This document shows, in pieces, positions 32,879-43,921 of a stretch of DNA of 64,000 nt; within the stretch, counting starts at the first letter, position 1; the number at the start of each line of letters is the position of its first letter. Below the pieces are notes generated by a model. The model did no database searches. It saw only the letters and a list, made by a program, of their open reading frames with translations, and was not told the DNA's origin. This DNA is from Melanopsichium pennsylvanicum. Taxonomy: Eukaryota; Basidiomycota; Ustilaginomycetes; Ustilaginales. The stretch is from positions 1,364,001 through 1,428,000 of the forward strand of contig OAPG01000001.1 in NCBI GenBank assembly GCA_900208305.1, written 5' to 3'. The position numbers were made by a program, and so were the translations under genes.

Positions 32879-35800
32879 TCACTCCAGCTCTCTATTATCA
32901 TCATCGCCATCCAGCTGCACAATTTGCTCATCCTCACCGTGCAATACCCACCTGAGTAAATCTTTCACCTCCTCGTCTGGTAACATCACCCTCTTCGCCA
33001 TCCGATCCCCTTCTTCACCATCATTACCGAGCTCCAATTGCAGTAAGCGCCTTACAACAGCCTCGTCCCGTACCGCTTCCTGATCGCGCCACGCTTTAAG
33101 GCCAATTCTACAGATCCTATCAGCACGCTCCACCACTGACTCAGGCACGCCGCAGAGCCGAGCACAGTGACAAGCGTGCGAAGTGCCAGCAAATCCAGGC
33201 TTGAGGCGATACAGGTAGGTAAGCGAGCTGTAGCGATCGGTGTTGTTGATTGGGAGGAGGATCGTCTGCATGTGCGCTCGCTGAATTGGTAGGTCCCCTG
33301 GGAGATGGCGTTCAATCGCTCCTTTACAAGGTGGAGGGAAGAAAGTAAGAATAGGACGTTAGCGTAGCGAAGGCAAAGCGTTCGGGGTTGGAAGAAGGAT
33401 GCGGGAGAGGAGAGTCTTACGAAGATGGTGCGTAGCAGACACGATGATCGGGCAGTCTCGGCCGCGCTCCAGAAACTCGTGGATGGTGGCGATGAACAGA
33501 CCAGCTCCATCTGTGCCAAAATTTCTACCTTGAGGGTGTAAGCATGTGTAGTAAGAGCTTTGGGACGAACGTGATGCCGCTTACCGTCGCTGCGACACTC
33601 TCGTCCAACCTCATCGAGAATGACCAGACTTCGTTTAGTGGACATGGCTATCGCCCGGTGCAAACGCCCCAGCTCCCGCGTGAACGAGCTACCTTCGCTT
33701 GCTACTGATTCGTCTTGTCTCATTCTCGTCAGGACTATACTCTCGTTTGCGTCAGTCAGACTGTGTTCATGGAGACTCGAATCAAGTCCTGGGGCAAGGC
33801 ACGAGATTCTTACTCTTGTCGAAAACGCCCAACTCTGCATGCGCAGCGGGAACGAAGCTTCCGCACTGTGACATGAAGCTGAGAGGGCGGCAAGATGAGT
33901 TTTGTCAGATGTACAATCACTGTTGAGCGACGAGGTGCTAATAGGAAAACTCACACCGCCAGCGCGGCTTGCTGAAGAAGGCAACTCTTTCCAGACGAAT
34001 TTCTGTGCACGGAGTATACGGTTAAAGAGATCTTCAGTAAAACGCAGAACATGGTCTGAAAAAAGTCCCGTATCAACTTACGCTCCCGTCAGCACCATAA
34101 CGCTGTATCTCTCATCTAGCCTTTGTGCTGGCGCTGCAGGCTCCTGCTGCGATGCAGACGACCTCTTCGGGCCGTCATCGATGACCGATTTTGCATTCAC
34201 ATCCGCGCTAGGAACGGTGTTAATGCCATCTTCGACTCCTTTGCCATGTGCTGCGTTCACGCCGGCAGAAGTTTCCACGCCTTGTAAAGCCTCTCTCGCA
34301 TCGCCCTCGCTGGCAGCCTTCATGGCTGTGGCTGTAAGGCCCACGCCACCTCGAAGATCAAGATCGTTTGGCACCTTATGGAGAACAGCAAAGTCAGCGT
34401 ATTGCTACTTTACAGAAGACTGCCAACGATTAACTCACAAAGCTGTCGTCCGAAAGAGCCTTCAGTGCATGTCGACTGCCTTTGAGTCGGATGACCTGCT
34501 CGTCAATCAGAGCAGGCCTCCTGAGATCATACAGTGTCGCAGCGCGAGCGAAGGCAACCAGGCTGAAGGCAGAAGTAAACCGGGTCAGAGACGATGTGCG
34601 GATCCCGGCGGTGCCTATAGAATTTCAATTACCAGTCAAGCTGAGAAAGCGCAAAATGGGCCGCAAGCAGAGTAGGACTGCACTCTTTCACCAGCGCTTG
34701 TAGGCCATCAATAATATCGATCTCCCGGTCAACAACGAAGGATGCTAGATCGCCGAGCTAAGAAGCAGTACATTCCGTTCGACGTGAGCCTTGGATCGTG
34801 GAAAGGAGTCTTAGACAGTAGCTTAGTGCTTACGTGCTGATCCAGATCGGTCATTCGGCTGTTCTTCAGGTAGACACTGAGTATGTCGGAGGACAGCTCA
34901 ATCAAAACAATCAGAACAGGGGACTGCATGATGAGATGATGACGCGTGTCACAGGAAGGGGTGACCTACGATTCGTCGCTGGCGAACTGTTGTTCCAGAC
35001 TGGTGTCGGCCATCATGTTGACGATCTCGCCCCCTGGCACCACAATCAAATAACCGATCTGAGGGAAGTAGACGACATGTAGGCTGAATCATTCATGATA
35101 AGGGACATTCTGCTTAGTTCGGAACATGTGCATTGATCAGTGACAAGCATCAAGGATACTTGCCTGTTGGTGGACCGGAAAGCTGCTTCCCTCCGAAGCT
35201 CGGCAGCGACACCGTCTAAGAGTGCTGGCAGTGTCCGATGCTGCTCGCGTAGGTCATCGAGATGCGTGTCTACACCTGGAAGGACAGCGGTCCTGCCTTG
35301 CTTTTTGCTAAACGAAGAGATATCCACTTCAGCTTAAGCGAATATTGCAAGCTGAATGGCTTGCAGACTGAAATGACTTGTGCAACCCACCTGTCCTCGA
35401 AGTCGATCTGCTCAAGCAAATCCGAAAAGAATGTCAGAGAGGATAGAACTGTGCACAAGACCAAGTGAGAACCTGGACTCACTGTATGCTGAATCATGTC
35501 TGCAAGGTGGACAAGACGGTCTACCGAAAGTTGTTCCCTCACCTGTGTACAGCATGAATGGTTCATTTAGCTTTGCAGTCTTTGCCCGGAAGCAACAGAT
35601 GTCTTTTTACCACTTGAATACTCACCTCCCGAATCATCTCTGACATGGCCAAATCCATCGAGTTGAGCTCGGCACGGATTCTCGCGACCGCATTGCAAGT
35701 CTAAAAAGCCAAAATGTCGAATGTGAGTGATGTCGCCACGCTTACTCCGAGTTCCTATCGGGAAAAACGATGCGGTAACTCACTCTGAGAAGCTTTTCCC

Positions 35801-37459
35801 AAGTATACACAGAACCGACTCCCATGTTAAGCGTTGAACATAGCTGGGGGAGACTTCCCAGCTCTGCTAGCTTGCAACGGATCTGGATCACCTCAGCGGC
35901 TGACTCCTGTCGAACGAGAAGCTCAACGGCCTGGTGCCTTCGTTCAATCTTGGCACGCTGAGCAAGAGGTAGCAAGATCCATCGTCTAAGTAAAGGCTGC
36001 GAGACTTTGAGTGACAAAATGGCGGACGATAAGACCGAAACGGTCAGGCATTGATTTTGAAAACTTGGTCGGAACGACCGATCTCTGAGGCCGACCCACA
36101 TTTAGAGCAAGTCAAGCTCAGCATCGCTGAAAGTTTGTCGCAGACAAGCACGATGAAATGGCAACACAACACCATCTGTTAGCGCAGTTTTTCCACTGGA
36201 TGGTGCTCGCTGGCGAGCTCTGTGTGTTGAAGGAGTAATTTACCGAGAATGGAGAAGCCTTCTCGTCCTGCCTTGGCATGAACAAATCCATGGACGTCGC
36301 TGGAGCAGATGCCGAGGCTTTTGAGGGTGTTCTCGTCGACAAAGAGGAAGTCATCGAGACATAGTGATGCGACAGTCAAAGATTGGCTCACGAGATCTCT
36401 TCTGCTGCGAAGACTCGAGAGAAGGGGTCCAACAGCAGAGATCTGCAGAATATGAAAAGCAAGAGAGAAGCCCTCAGCACTCCAAGATGGAATAGGATTT
36501 CATCTGAAAACGTATTGACATTACAAGATGTCCAACGAACAGCTCAACTCACCGATAGAGCCGATTTGGAAATGGCAACTTTGGCGTCGAGGACCACCAG
36601 ACCTGCCATGGATCCATCTTCCAGAGAAGCGTAGTCGGAGGACCTACGGAAGGCAGAAGGTGCGTTCCCGAACATAGTCGTCTCCTCGATGCTTGACAGG
36701 CCGAGCGAAAGCTGGAAGTCCCTGGCAGGACGCACCTCGACGGTGCCATTGGTCTGTTCAGCTGTTCGCATTCGGAAATGCGTTCAGGCATAGCCGTTCA
36801 GTAATTTTGCGACGTACAACAACTTGTGTCTAACTCGCCAAGTCAGAAGAGAAGACGCCAGATTGTCGAGCATTTTGAATGATCCAACAACGTTTCGAAC
36901 CATTACTTACCGTATTTCCGCAGCATGGTAACGAATGATTCGGGACATCTGGACGATGAAACAATGAGTTCAGGGTTGAATTGCAAAAGCACTTCATTGG
37001 AACCAAAACAAGGGAGGCTACGCCACCAAATCAGTATTCGACTCAAGAAAGGGCTCTACTTGTCGCAAAACATTGCTTACGACTCTCGATAACACTAAGC
37101 GGAGTTTGACCAAAAGCCGCAATAGTGAGCATGGGTTGGATGGCAGCAGCTCGGCCCTCCTCCTGGTCATCATTGTGCTGCTCTGATTGATCCTCGGCAT
37201 TTCGGACCGAAGGAAGCTGGTCACGATCATCGAAGGCGAAGTCACAAGGAAGATCTTCGCAGAGTAGCAACTGATGTTCTTCTTCGACAAAGACTGCACA
37301 ACCGAATCGGCCAAGATGAGCTTCGATCGCTAAAGCCGAGATGTAGGGAGCTCTGGGCTCAACGGTGGAACGATTGCCTTCTTCGTTCGCTAGCAGCGAC
37401 GAGACCGGGACCGTTTCATTAGCAGAGCCAAGCGCATGAGACGGACTTGTGACGCTCAT
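32879..37459 (-). CDS. MSH5: Meiotic MutS homologue MSH5 (20 exons)
   Basis: My splice reconstruction gives 20 exons, all consistent in phase, for 968 residues. Exons in order: 37459-37081, 36991-36911, 36761-36553, 36442-36244, 36126-36100, 36004-35784, 35700-35626, 35542-35483, 35407-35391, 35307-35164, 35083-34970, 34876-34834, 34757-34633, 34562-34439, 34374-34082, 34002-33955, 33878-33814, 33734-33585, 33510-33421, 33321-32879. MSH5-like blocks include TVEVRPARDF, DDFLFVDENTLKSLGI, QPLLRRWILLPL, VYFPQIGYLIVV and KNSRMTDLDQH. The Walker A is TGANSSGKS, split by an intron. The Walker B region reads LVILDEVGREC, where most relatives have DEFGKGT. An 80-residue insertion precedes Walker A. 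MSH4-MSH5 stabilises meiotic recombination intermediates. One intron uses a GC donor (35163). Confidence 0.85.
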
Positions 37460-39964
37460 ACTAGATCAATGCTGACAGCTTAGCGAGGACCGTGGAAATG
37501 ACCAGGGACATGCTAGTCGTGATCGAAGCTCAATCTTTATGTGATCCTACATCTCGCTTCTACCAGCCGCCGCAGCGATTGGCTCGCTGCTCTTGCCGCG
37601 AGCATTATCCTCGTGCGAAAGATGGGTTGAAGAAAGTCTTGTGAATCTGTGTTGCTGCTCAGAGCTCAGGAGATCAATACGATCGCTATAATGACTCTTT
37701 GACAGTCGTACGTGAGAGCGTGGGAATGCTTTTTCGGAATCTTGCGAGCTCGCCGGATGTGCCGATGGGGGATTTCATCGGAATGTCCGTGCAAGATGGA
37801 GCGATCAGCGGAAACATGTGAATGATGGTGAGCAGCAAAAGATTCGTGCCTGGCAAGATATCATCGTAGGCTGCACGAATGATGGAGGAGCTGAATGGGG
37901 TGCTGAAAATCAGAACAGGCTCAATTTTGAGGATGAGAGCTCAAGCTGGACTTGAAGTACGGTAAAGTAATGTTCAGTATAGTAGTATGCCAAAATGTTG
38001 AAAAAGGGTTCTGTCTCAAAATGCAAAGCGTAAGATCGACTGCTTGATCTTCTCGGACAGACAGCCTTCATCGGCTCTCTCTCACGTGCAGTATTTAGAG
38101 CTCGTTCCTGCTGTCTGGTACAGGATGAATTCAATTCGCTTGTGCTACGCGCCAAGCTGCAGAGACAGAGTCTGCCGAGATCGAAGGGGAGCTGAGCTCC
38201 AAGACTAACTACTCTTCACAGTAAATTACTGCAAATTTACTGTATCGTAATGTACAGTAAAGTAAAGTTACTGTATCATGGGATTGTCTCGAGTGTCAGC
38301 CGACATTGCTCGAAGTCGTCATTGAGCGAGCCCAGCCAGTGACTAATCGGTTTGTTCTTCGTTCCGCCGACATTGCCTGACACAGCTTCGGATCGTAGCC
38401 GAAACAGACACGCCAAGTCATCTCTTCGCCTTGGTGAACCACAAGTTGAGCCGACCTGTGTCTGGGTGATATCTTGAATCCTGCAGTCCCGCAACCAAAA
38501 AGTAGAGGAAGGCTAGACATGAGCCGCAACATCGATTCGTTGAGCCGGATCGGCTTTCGGCAGCGCGCGTACCAAGTGGGTTGCAGGAGACCATATCGCA
38601 TGCTGAAGATTGTTCTGCATGCAGCTACTCAAAAATGCATGATGATTTCTGCTGGTCCGCATGAACACGCGGATAGAGTGCAGATCAGCAGATTGGCGCA
38701 ATATTGCATCGCTGAACGGCTTCTTCACGCCCATTCACTATCGGCTGCTAGGTAACAGGTGTTCCGACATGACCTCAGGTGATTATCGCAACAAAGCATA
38801 AAGCCCTCAGTGATGGCTCCTACCAATGGCTGGAAGGTTCGGGTGTCTTATTGGGTTACTAATCGTCGAGGTACCCGGGACATTTCATAAGGGGGGGGTT
38901 TTTTTTTCTGTGAATAGTTAAACCTGCGTATCAACTCGTTCTCTCGCCTGGCAGTCTCACCAGCAAACATCTCCAGCGCCATGTAAGTCCCACATCGGGT
39001 GCACCGGAGGCGCAGCTTAGCATTCGTCCGGCTGCCTGCAACCCTGTCAAGAGCCGTGAGAACACTGGACCGAGTAAGTCCTGTGTGTAAGTTAGCTTCT
39101 TGCTCTTTTCTTGTTCTCGCTGTTCACCTGAGCTGCTGCACTGAGCTGCAACACCGCGATCCGACATTTTTGGCCTTCCCGCTCTTTGAGCTTTCCTGCG
39201 CGATTCTGATTGTCGGCATCCGTCCGAATGCACAGCTGCGACCTGACTGCCGCCGAACTGCGGTTAATTTCAAGCTGCTGCTGAGACGCACAAAAAGCAG
39301 CCGCTCCGTGGTACAGAGCCGAGTTTTGGTTCAACCGGTTTCTTCCACTCAAGCCACTTCTTTCACTCTGTCTTCCGGTCTTCGTCCTGCAGTTGGCCAC
39401 CCAAAATACCGGCTGATCTCTTGCTAAACTTGCAAGTATTACTATAGTAAATTTTTGAAACCATCACGAATAGGCAGATCACATCACTTGCTTCGAATAG
39501 CTGGAACCACCATCACTCCAGTCACGACATCAATCGATTATCGTGCTGTAAATTCGACTGCATCCCAAAAGCTTCCGGACGAGCCAGTGGGTCTATTAGG
39601 TCTTCACACGCCGCCAGGCTCAGGCTGAATGTACATCCGCCGCACGAGGGTACCGGACTCGGGTTCTTAGAATCAATGCTCACATTCTTCAGACCGTCAC
39701 GACTGTCGATACTTCTGCAGCCAGGCCTGCGCACACACCGCATCCGACTTCGAGCATATCACCGAAATTTCACTCGCCTGAGTCCGTTTCAGGCTTCATT
39801 TTCTTTCCAGGACGTCCAATCCGCCTCCGCCTTCTGTGTGTTGCTCAATTACACATTCAGAGCCGAGAGGAGCAATGTTGGGTGGAGCGAACACGCCTGA
39901 ATCAAATTAAGGAGCCTTGCATCCCCAGCCTGACACGGTCCCATCCGAAGCGCCGGCACAAGCG
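37460..39964. other. Long gene-free stretch (2.5 kb)
   Basis: I see no gene. The stretch holds the MSH5 promoter side, a pair of perfect small palindromes at 38218-38275 (listed separately), a G8T9 homopolymer junction at about 38892-38909, and the leader of the next regulator. Open frames such as 38999-39427 lack any domain. Confidence 0.4.
38218..38275. repeat. Twin TACAGTAA...TTACTGTA palindromes
   Basis: Arms ACAGTAAATT (38218-38227) and AATTTACTGT (38234-38243) form a perfect 10-bp inverted repeat with a 6-base spacer. A second perfect pair, TACAGTAA (38253-38260) and TTACTGTA (38268-38275), follows within 10 bases. The same half-site word in both suggests a binding site or an element end. 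Confidence 0.6.
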
Positions 39965-42586
39965 ATGCCAAGACGGTCTCCGAACGACGGGCGTGCTCCA
40001 GCGCCTTATCCCGACGATGCGATCCCACGTCAATGGGTTGAGCCTACCTCACCTACGTATCCCGCTTCAAATCATGCCGGCCCTTCGCGACAGCCTTTTG
40101 AACTTCGGAATGGTCCCGACTACGGATGGAGTGCTCGACCACCTCAATCACCAGATATTAATGTTCCATCGGATGGTTGGCTCGCAAACGGTCGCGACCT
40201 TGCGAGACCATCAGAGAGATTTGCGTACGGGCGTCCCGTAGGATCCATGCCGATGTCAGCAGCACCTTTCAACGTCGGGCCAACCTTTGCAGTAACAGCA
40301 ACTGATTCCATTATGTCATCAATCATGCAAGTCGACCACCCTCGCCTGGCTTCCGCGGAAGAATGGCAAAGATACGAGAGTGAATCTACCATACCCCGGA
40401 ATGCACTACTTCCATCTAGGATTTCCCCTTCTCTACATGCGGCAGGACACGAGCCCTTGCCGATTCGCGATACCGAATCGGTCACTTCACCACCTATCCC
40501 GACGCGCCCTCCAACGCTCCCTTTCCCGACTGGAGATTCAGATCCACCTCGCGCTAGGGTTGCTTGCACCTTTTGTCGAGTACGCAAGCTGCGGTGTGAT
40601 GGAGCAACGCCATGTCGTCACTGTGAAAGGCGCAATATAGAATGCTTGTACGCTCCCAACAAGACCAAAGCAAGGGGTTCTGGGCCTACATCGTCCAGTC
40701 CGGGCAAAGGCAATCTCGCTAAGGCTTCATCAAAACTAGAGCAGGAGAAGCAGCAGAGTAAAGCTTATGCAAAAGGTGGCGATCATTGGAGAGGAACGAA
40801 ACGGACAGATCACTCATACACATCGCATGCGGACAATGGCCATCACGATGGCGGCATCGCGAGTCAGAAGCGACTCAAGATCTCGAGCGATCAGCCGCGT
40901 CGGCCTCCGGCTGGGCCTGCGTCAGAATCCAGCAGTGAGTCGAAATCACCTAGCACGACAACTCCGAGTAGCAGTATGCCCGGGTCCGACCTTGCAATGA
41001 TTCAGAACAATGATATGCAAATACCGATGGAGCCCCACTTTGGCGACCAGGACGACTGGTGGATCAATTTGCTCGGATTGTTTGGAAAGTCAAGAACCAA
41101 CTCTCTGCGCGTTGTGCAACATCTCCTCTCCCGTTTTGTGCAGACCAATGCTGTTTTCTTTGGTCTTTTGCACGCACCGACGCTGTTCAGTGTCATTTCG
41201 GGCAAACAAGGGCATACTCGTGCGGATCCAGCTATCTATCTAGCAGTACTTGCCGTATCCGCGTGCGACATGCATCAAACTCGCATCACAGATGAACGTG
41301 CCTCCGACATGCGCTCGGCCGATCAAGCATCACACCGGCTGGCATCGCGTTTGTCTGAAATGGCTGCCAACTACTTGCAGACCTCGACCGCCCATGGATC
41401 CGCCCTGACTCCATCCATGGGCCAAGCCGCCAGTATTCTTGCTCTAACCCAGCCGGACGGAAGCACCGAGCAGGCTAGTCTCATCCGACTTGCCGAGAAT
41501 GTCGTTCGCACTCTCAAGCTTCACGAAACGATATCGTCGCGAGAACCACTTTTGCACGATAGCGAGCCTGAATCTCCGCTGTATTGGACCCGACCTTTGA
41601 CGTCCGACTCTCCAGAAGCCGAGATCAAGTACGAATCCATCGTTCGATTATGCTGGACAGGCATCAGCCATCGCTTCCGCAACTTCATTGCCAAACCTGA
41701 CGAGGACTTTGGCGATGTCGATCTGCCCGAGTACATTCAAGAGATTCGACCCATGGCCTTCTGGCAGCCTAGTTTGCTGCCGAGTGACCTTCCGCCGCCT
41801 TTCTTCCACTCACAAGATCTGATGCGACGGTCTGCCCACCTCTCCCGCTTGACGGTTTCGTTGTCAAAGCTCGAGAAGATAAAGGAAATTGCAGAGCGCG
41901 ACACGCCATCTGCTGAAGTCATCGAGCAGGTCAAGACCGTCTTGCAATCGCTTGATGATTTGGAGAGGGCTTTCCTGCGCCACCGTCCTCGCTCTAAGGC
42001 TGAAAGGCACAACGTGCTTGGAAGGACGCTGCAAATGTTCTGCCGAATGCATGTCTGGGTGCGACTCACGATCTGGCGCAAGTACAAGGTTTGGAGTTCT
42101 CCCCATAGCGTCATAACGTCCGACTCGTTGGCCGAATCCACTGCAACTGGGACCGAAAGAGGTGACCAGCAGCAGCAGCAAAGATCGTTCTCCCAAATGT
42201 TTCACCCCACGGTCGAGTTCTGGCTCAGCATTCTGCGGGAGATGATCGATACTATGGAGAAAGACTTGGATGCTCATGTGGTCGACCAAACAGCTCGGCT
42301 AGCAAGTGTGTCTGACATAGATGCGCTTGCACGTCATGTTATTTGCGCGTGCGATCTCGTATCAGCTTCTGGTCAGACACAGCCGATATTGACTCAGGTG
42401 AACAGAGCTCTGAGTGTTCTGCAACGTGTACTTGCTTACGCCACTTTGAATGATGGACAAGGTGGTTTGAAGGTGACCGATCAAGTCATTGACAAAGTCA
42501 GAGTAGCTGAGGCAAGGCGTGCTACTTTGCACATAGCCGAGGAAGCCTTACAGCCTACTGAAGAAGATGAGCGCCGCAGTCAATGA
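39965..42586 (+). CDS. Zn(II)2Cys6 fungal transcription factor
   Basis: The frame is open from 39917 but its first ATG is at 39965, giving 873 residues; a small upstream exon cannot be excluded. The zinc cluster lies at about residues 201-228 (ACTFCRVRKLRCDGATPC, then CERRNIEC), with the standard spacing. A basic linker and a Ser-rich segment follow. The helical fungal-specific regulatory domain begins near DDWWINLLGLFGK and runs to the C-terminus (HPTVEFWLSILREM). The N-terminal 200 residues are Pro-rich and disordered. It is a nuclear regulator of unknown targets. The Ngaro element inserted about 250 bp beyond its stop codon. Confidence 0.85.
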   Translation: MPRRSPNDGRAPAPYPDDAIPRQWVEPTSPTYPASNHAGPSRQPFELRNGPDYGWSARPPQSPDINVPSDGWLANGRDLARPSERFAYGRPVGSMPMSAAPFNVGPTFAVTATDSIMSSIMQVDHPRLASAEEWQRYESESTIPRNALLPSRISPSLHAAGHEPLPIRDTESVTSPPIPTRPPTLPFPTGDSDPPRARVACTFCRVRKLRCDGATPCRHCERRNIECLYAPNKTKARGSGPTSSSPGKGNLAKASSKLEQEKQQSKAYAKGGDHWRGTKRTDHSYTSHADNGHHDGGIASQKRLKISSDQPRRPPAGPASESSSESKSPSTTTPSSSMPGSDLAMIQNNDMQIPMEPHFGDQDDWWINLLGLFGKSRTNSLRVVQHLLSRFVQTNAVFFGLLHAPTLFSVISGKQGHTRADPAIYLAVLAVSACDMHQTRITDERASDMRSADQASHRLASRLSEMAANYLQTSTAHGSALTPSMGQAASILALTQPDGSTEQASLIRLAENVVRTLKLHETISSREPLLHDSEPESPLYWTRPLTSDSPEAEIKYESIVRLCWTGISHRFRNFIAKPDEDFGDVDLPEYIQEIRPMAFWQPSLLPSDLPPPFFHSQDLMRRSAHLSRLTVSLSKLEKIKEIAERDTPSAEVIEQVKTVLQSLDDLERAFLRHRPRSKAERHNVLGRTLQMFCRMHVWVRLTIWRKYKVWSSPHSVITSDSLAESTATGTERGDQQQQQRSFSQMFHPTVEFWLSILREMIDTMEKDLDAHVVDQTARLASVSDIDALARHVICACDLVSASGQTQPILTQVNRALSVLQRVLAYATLNDGQGGLKVTDQVIDKVRVAEARRATLHIAEEALQPTEEDERRSQ

Positions 42587-42834
42587 TGGATCTGTGGACA
42601 CGAGCACATTTGGTAGCCAACAAGACTCGCACTCATCCGATTCACACGCTAAAGCAGGTTCCAGCACGTCTGAATCCTCGACAGCATCATCGAAGACATG
42701 TCTCGGACAGCAAGTCTGGTTTTTTTTTTTCCTCGACCCTTACTCCTCTTAAGTTTTATTATTTAATCCCGTATTTTTGTAGCTTTATTCTATCACACAT
42801 GGGTGTGACAAGACTCGAACCTAGCGCCAGGTAA
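42587..42834. other. Short intergenic segment at the element edge
   Basis: This holds a poly-T run at about 42720-42730. It also holds a palindrome TCACAC-ATGG-GTGTGA at 42793-42808 and a minus-strand GGTTCGAGTC word (42812-42821) like a tRNA B-box. The T-stem pairing is weak and no 5' half is seen, so no tRNA is called. Confidence 0.4.
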
Positions 42835-43921
42835 ATCAACATCCAGCAGGCCCCCAGCACGATCACGGCCACAGTGCAAGGCAGGGCAGAAAAAACCAGA
42901 GACAGAGACACAAACCAGAACATAACATAAAGAAACCAATTGATTGCCTAACTCGGGAGAGTCGCTTGCGAGCTCCCAGCCGTGGCCGTAAGGGGCACGG
43001 GTGGTCGAGCGTCGCATGAGAGCGAGGCGAAGTGCGCGTGAGACCTAACAAAAGACATAACAGGCATGCAAGGCGTGACAATGAGGGTATGCGGAAGGGT
43101 GGGAAAATGCAAAGAAAAACGCAGCCTCGGCGAGGTCTGTGTGTTGAAGATGATGGAGAGAGAAGAGGGAGTGTGTGAGACCACGGCTCAGCTGTACTAA
43201 GCTGGAGCCGCGATTGAGCTTGAGCTCACGACTGCGGTGCTGGCCGAGCACGTGACCTTTAGCTGGCCATTGACGAAAGTGTCCGTACCTGACACTCTAA
43301 CATCAACATCCAGCAGGCCCCCAGCACGATCACGGCCACAGTGCAAGGCAGGGCAGAAAAAACCAGAGACAGAGACACAAACCAGAACATAACATAAAGA
43401 AACCAATTGATTGCCTAACTCGGGAGAGTCGCTTGCGAGCTCCCAGCTGTGGCCGTAAGGGGCACGGGTGGTCGAGCGTTGCATGAGAGCGAGGCGAAGT
43501 GCGCGTGAGACCTAACAAAAGACATAACAGGCATGCAAGGCGTGACAATGAGGGTATGCGGAAGGGTGGGAAAATGCAAAGAAAAACGCAGCCTCGGCGA
43601 GGTCTGTGTGTTGAAGATGATGGAGAGAGAAGAGGGAGTGTGTGAGACCACGGCTCAGCTGTACTAAGCTGGAGCCGCGATTGAGCTTGAGCTCACGACT
43701 GCGGTGCTGGCCGAGCACGTGACCTTTAGCTGGCCATTGACGAAAGTGTCCGTACCTGACACTCTAACATCAACATCCAGCAGGCCCCCAGCACGATCAC
43801 GGCCACAGTGCAAGGCAGGGCAGAAAAAACCAGAGACAGAGACACAAACCAGAACATAACATAAAGAAACCAATTGATTGCCTAACTCGGGAGAGTCGCT
43901 TGCGAGCTCCCAGCCGTGGCC
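42835..43921. repeat. Tandem 467-bp repeat at the element's 3' end
   Basis: There are two full units (42835-43301 and 43302-43768) and a partial third (43769-43921). The first two differ at only a few bases. Each unit contains, in plus-strand order, the B segment (153 bp), a 116-bp spacer and the A segment (198 bp). Confidence 0.95.

Noticed and set aside
35085..35095. Apparent in-frame TGA in MSH5 (after ...NVPYHE).
   Set aside because: Using the acceptor that ends at 35084 removes the TGA, keeps the phase and restores the conserved LHVVYFPQIGYLIVV block, so the gene is not broken.
32879..37459. MSH4 instead of MSH5.
   Set aside because: The DDFLFVDENTLKSLGI block and the KNSRMTDLDQH block fit MSH5 better, and the C-terminus lacks MSH4-like features.
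38999..39427. 142-residue open frame before the second Zn2Cys6 gene.
   Set aside because: Ser/Arg/Leu-rich random-like translation, no domain; the antisense strand is equally open.
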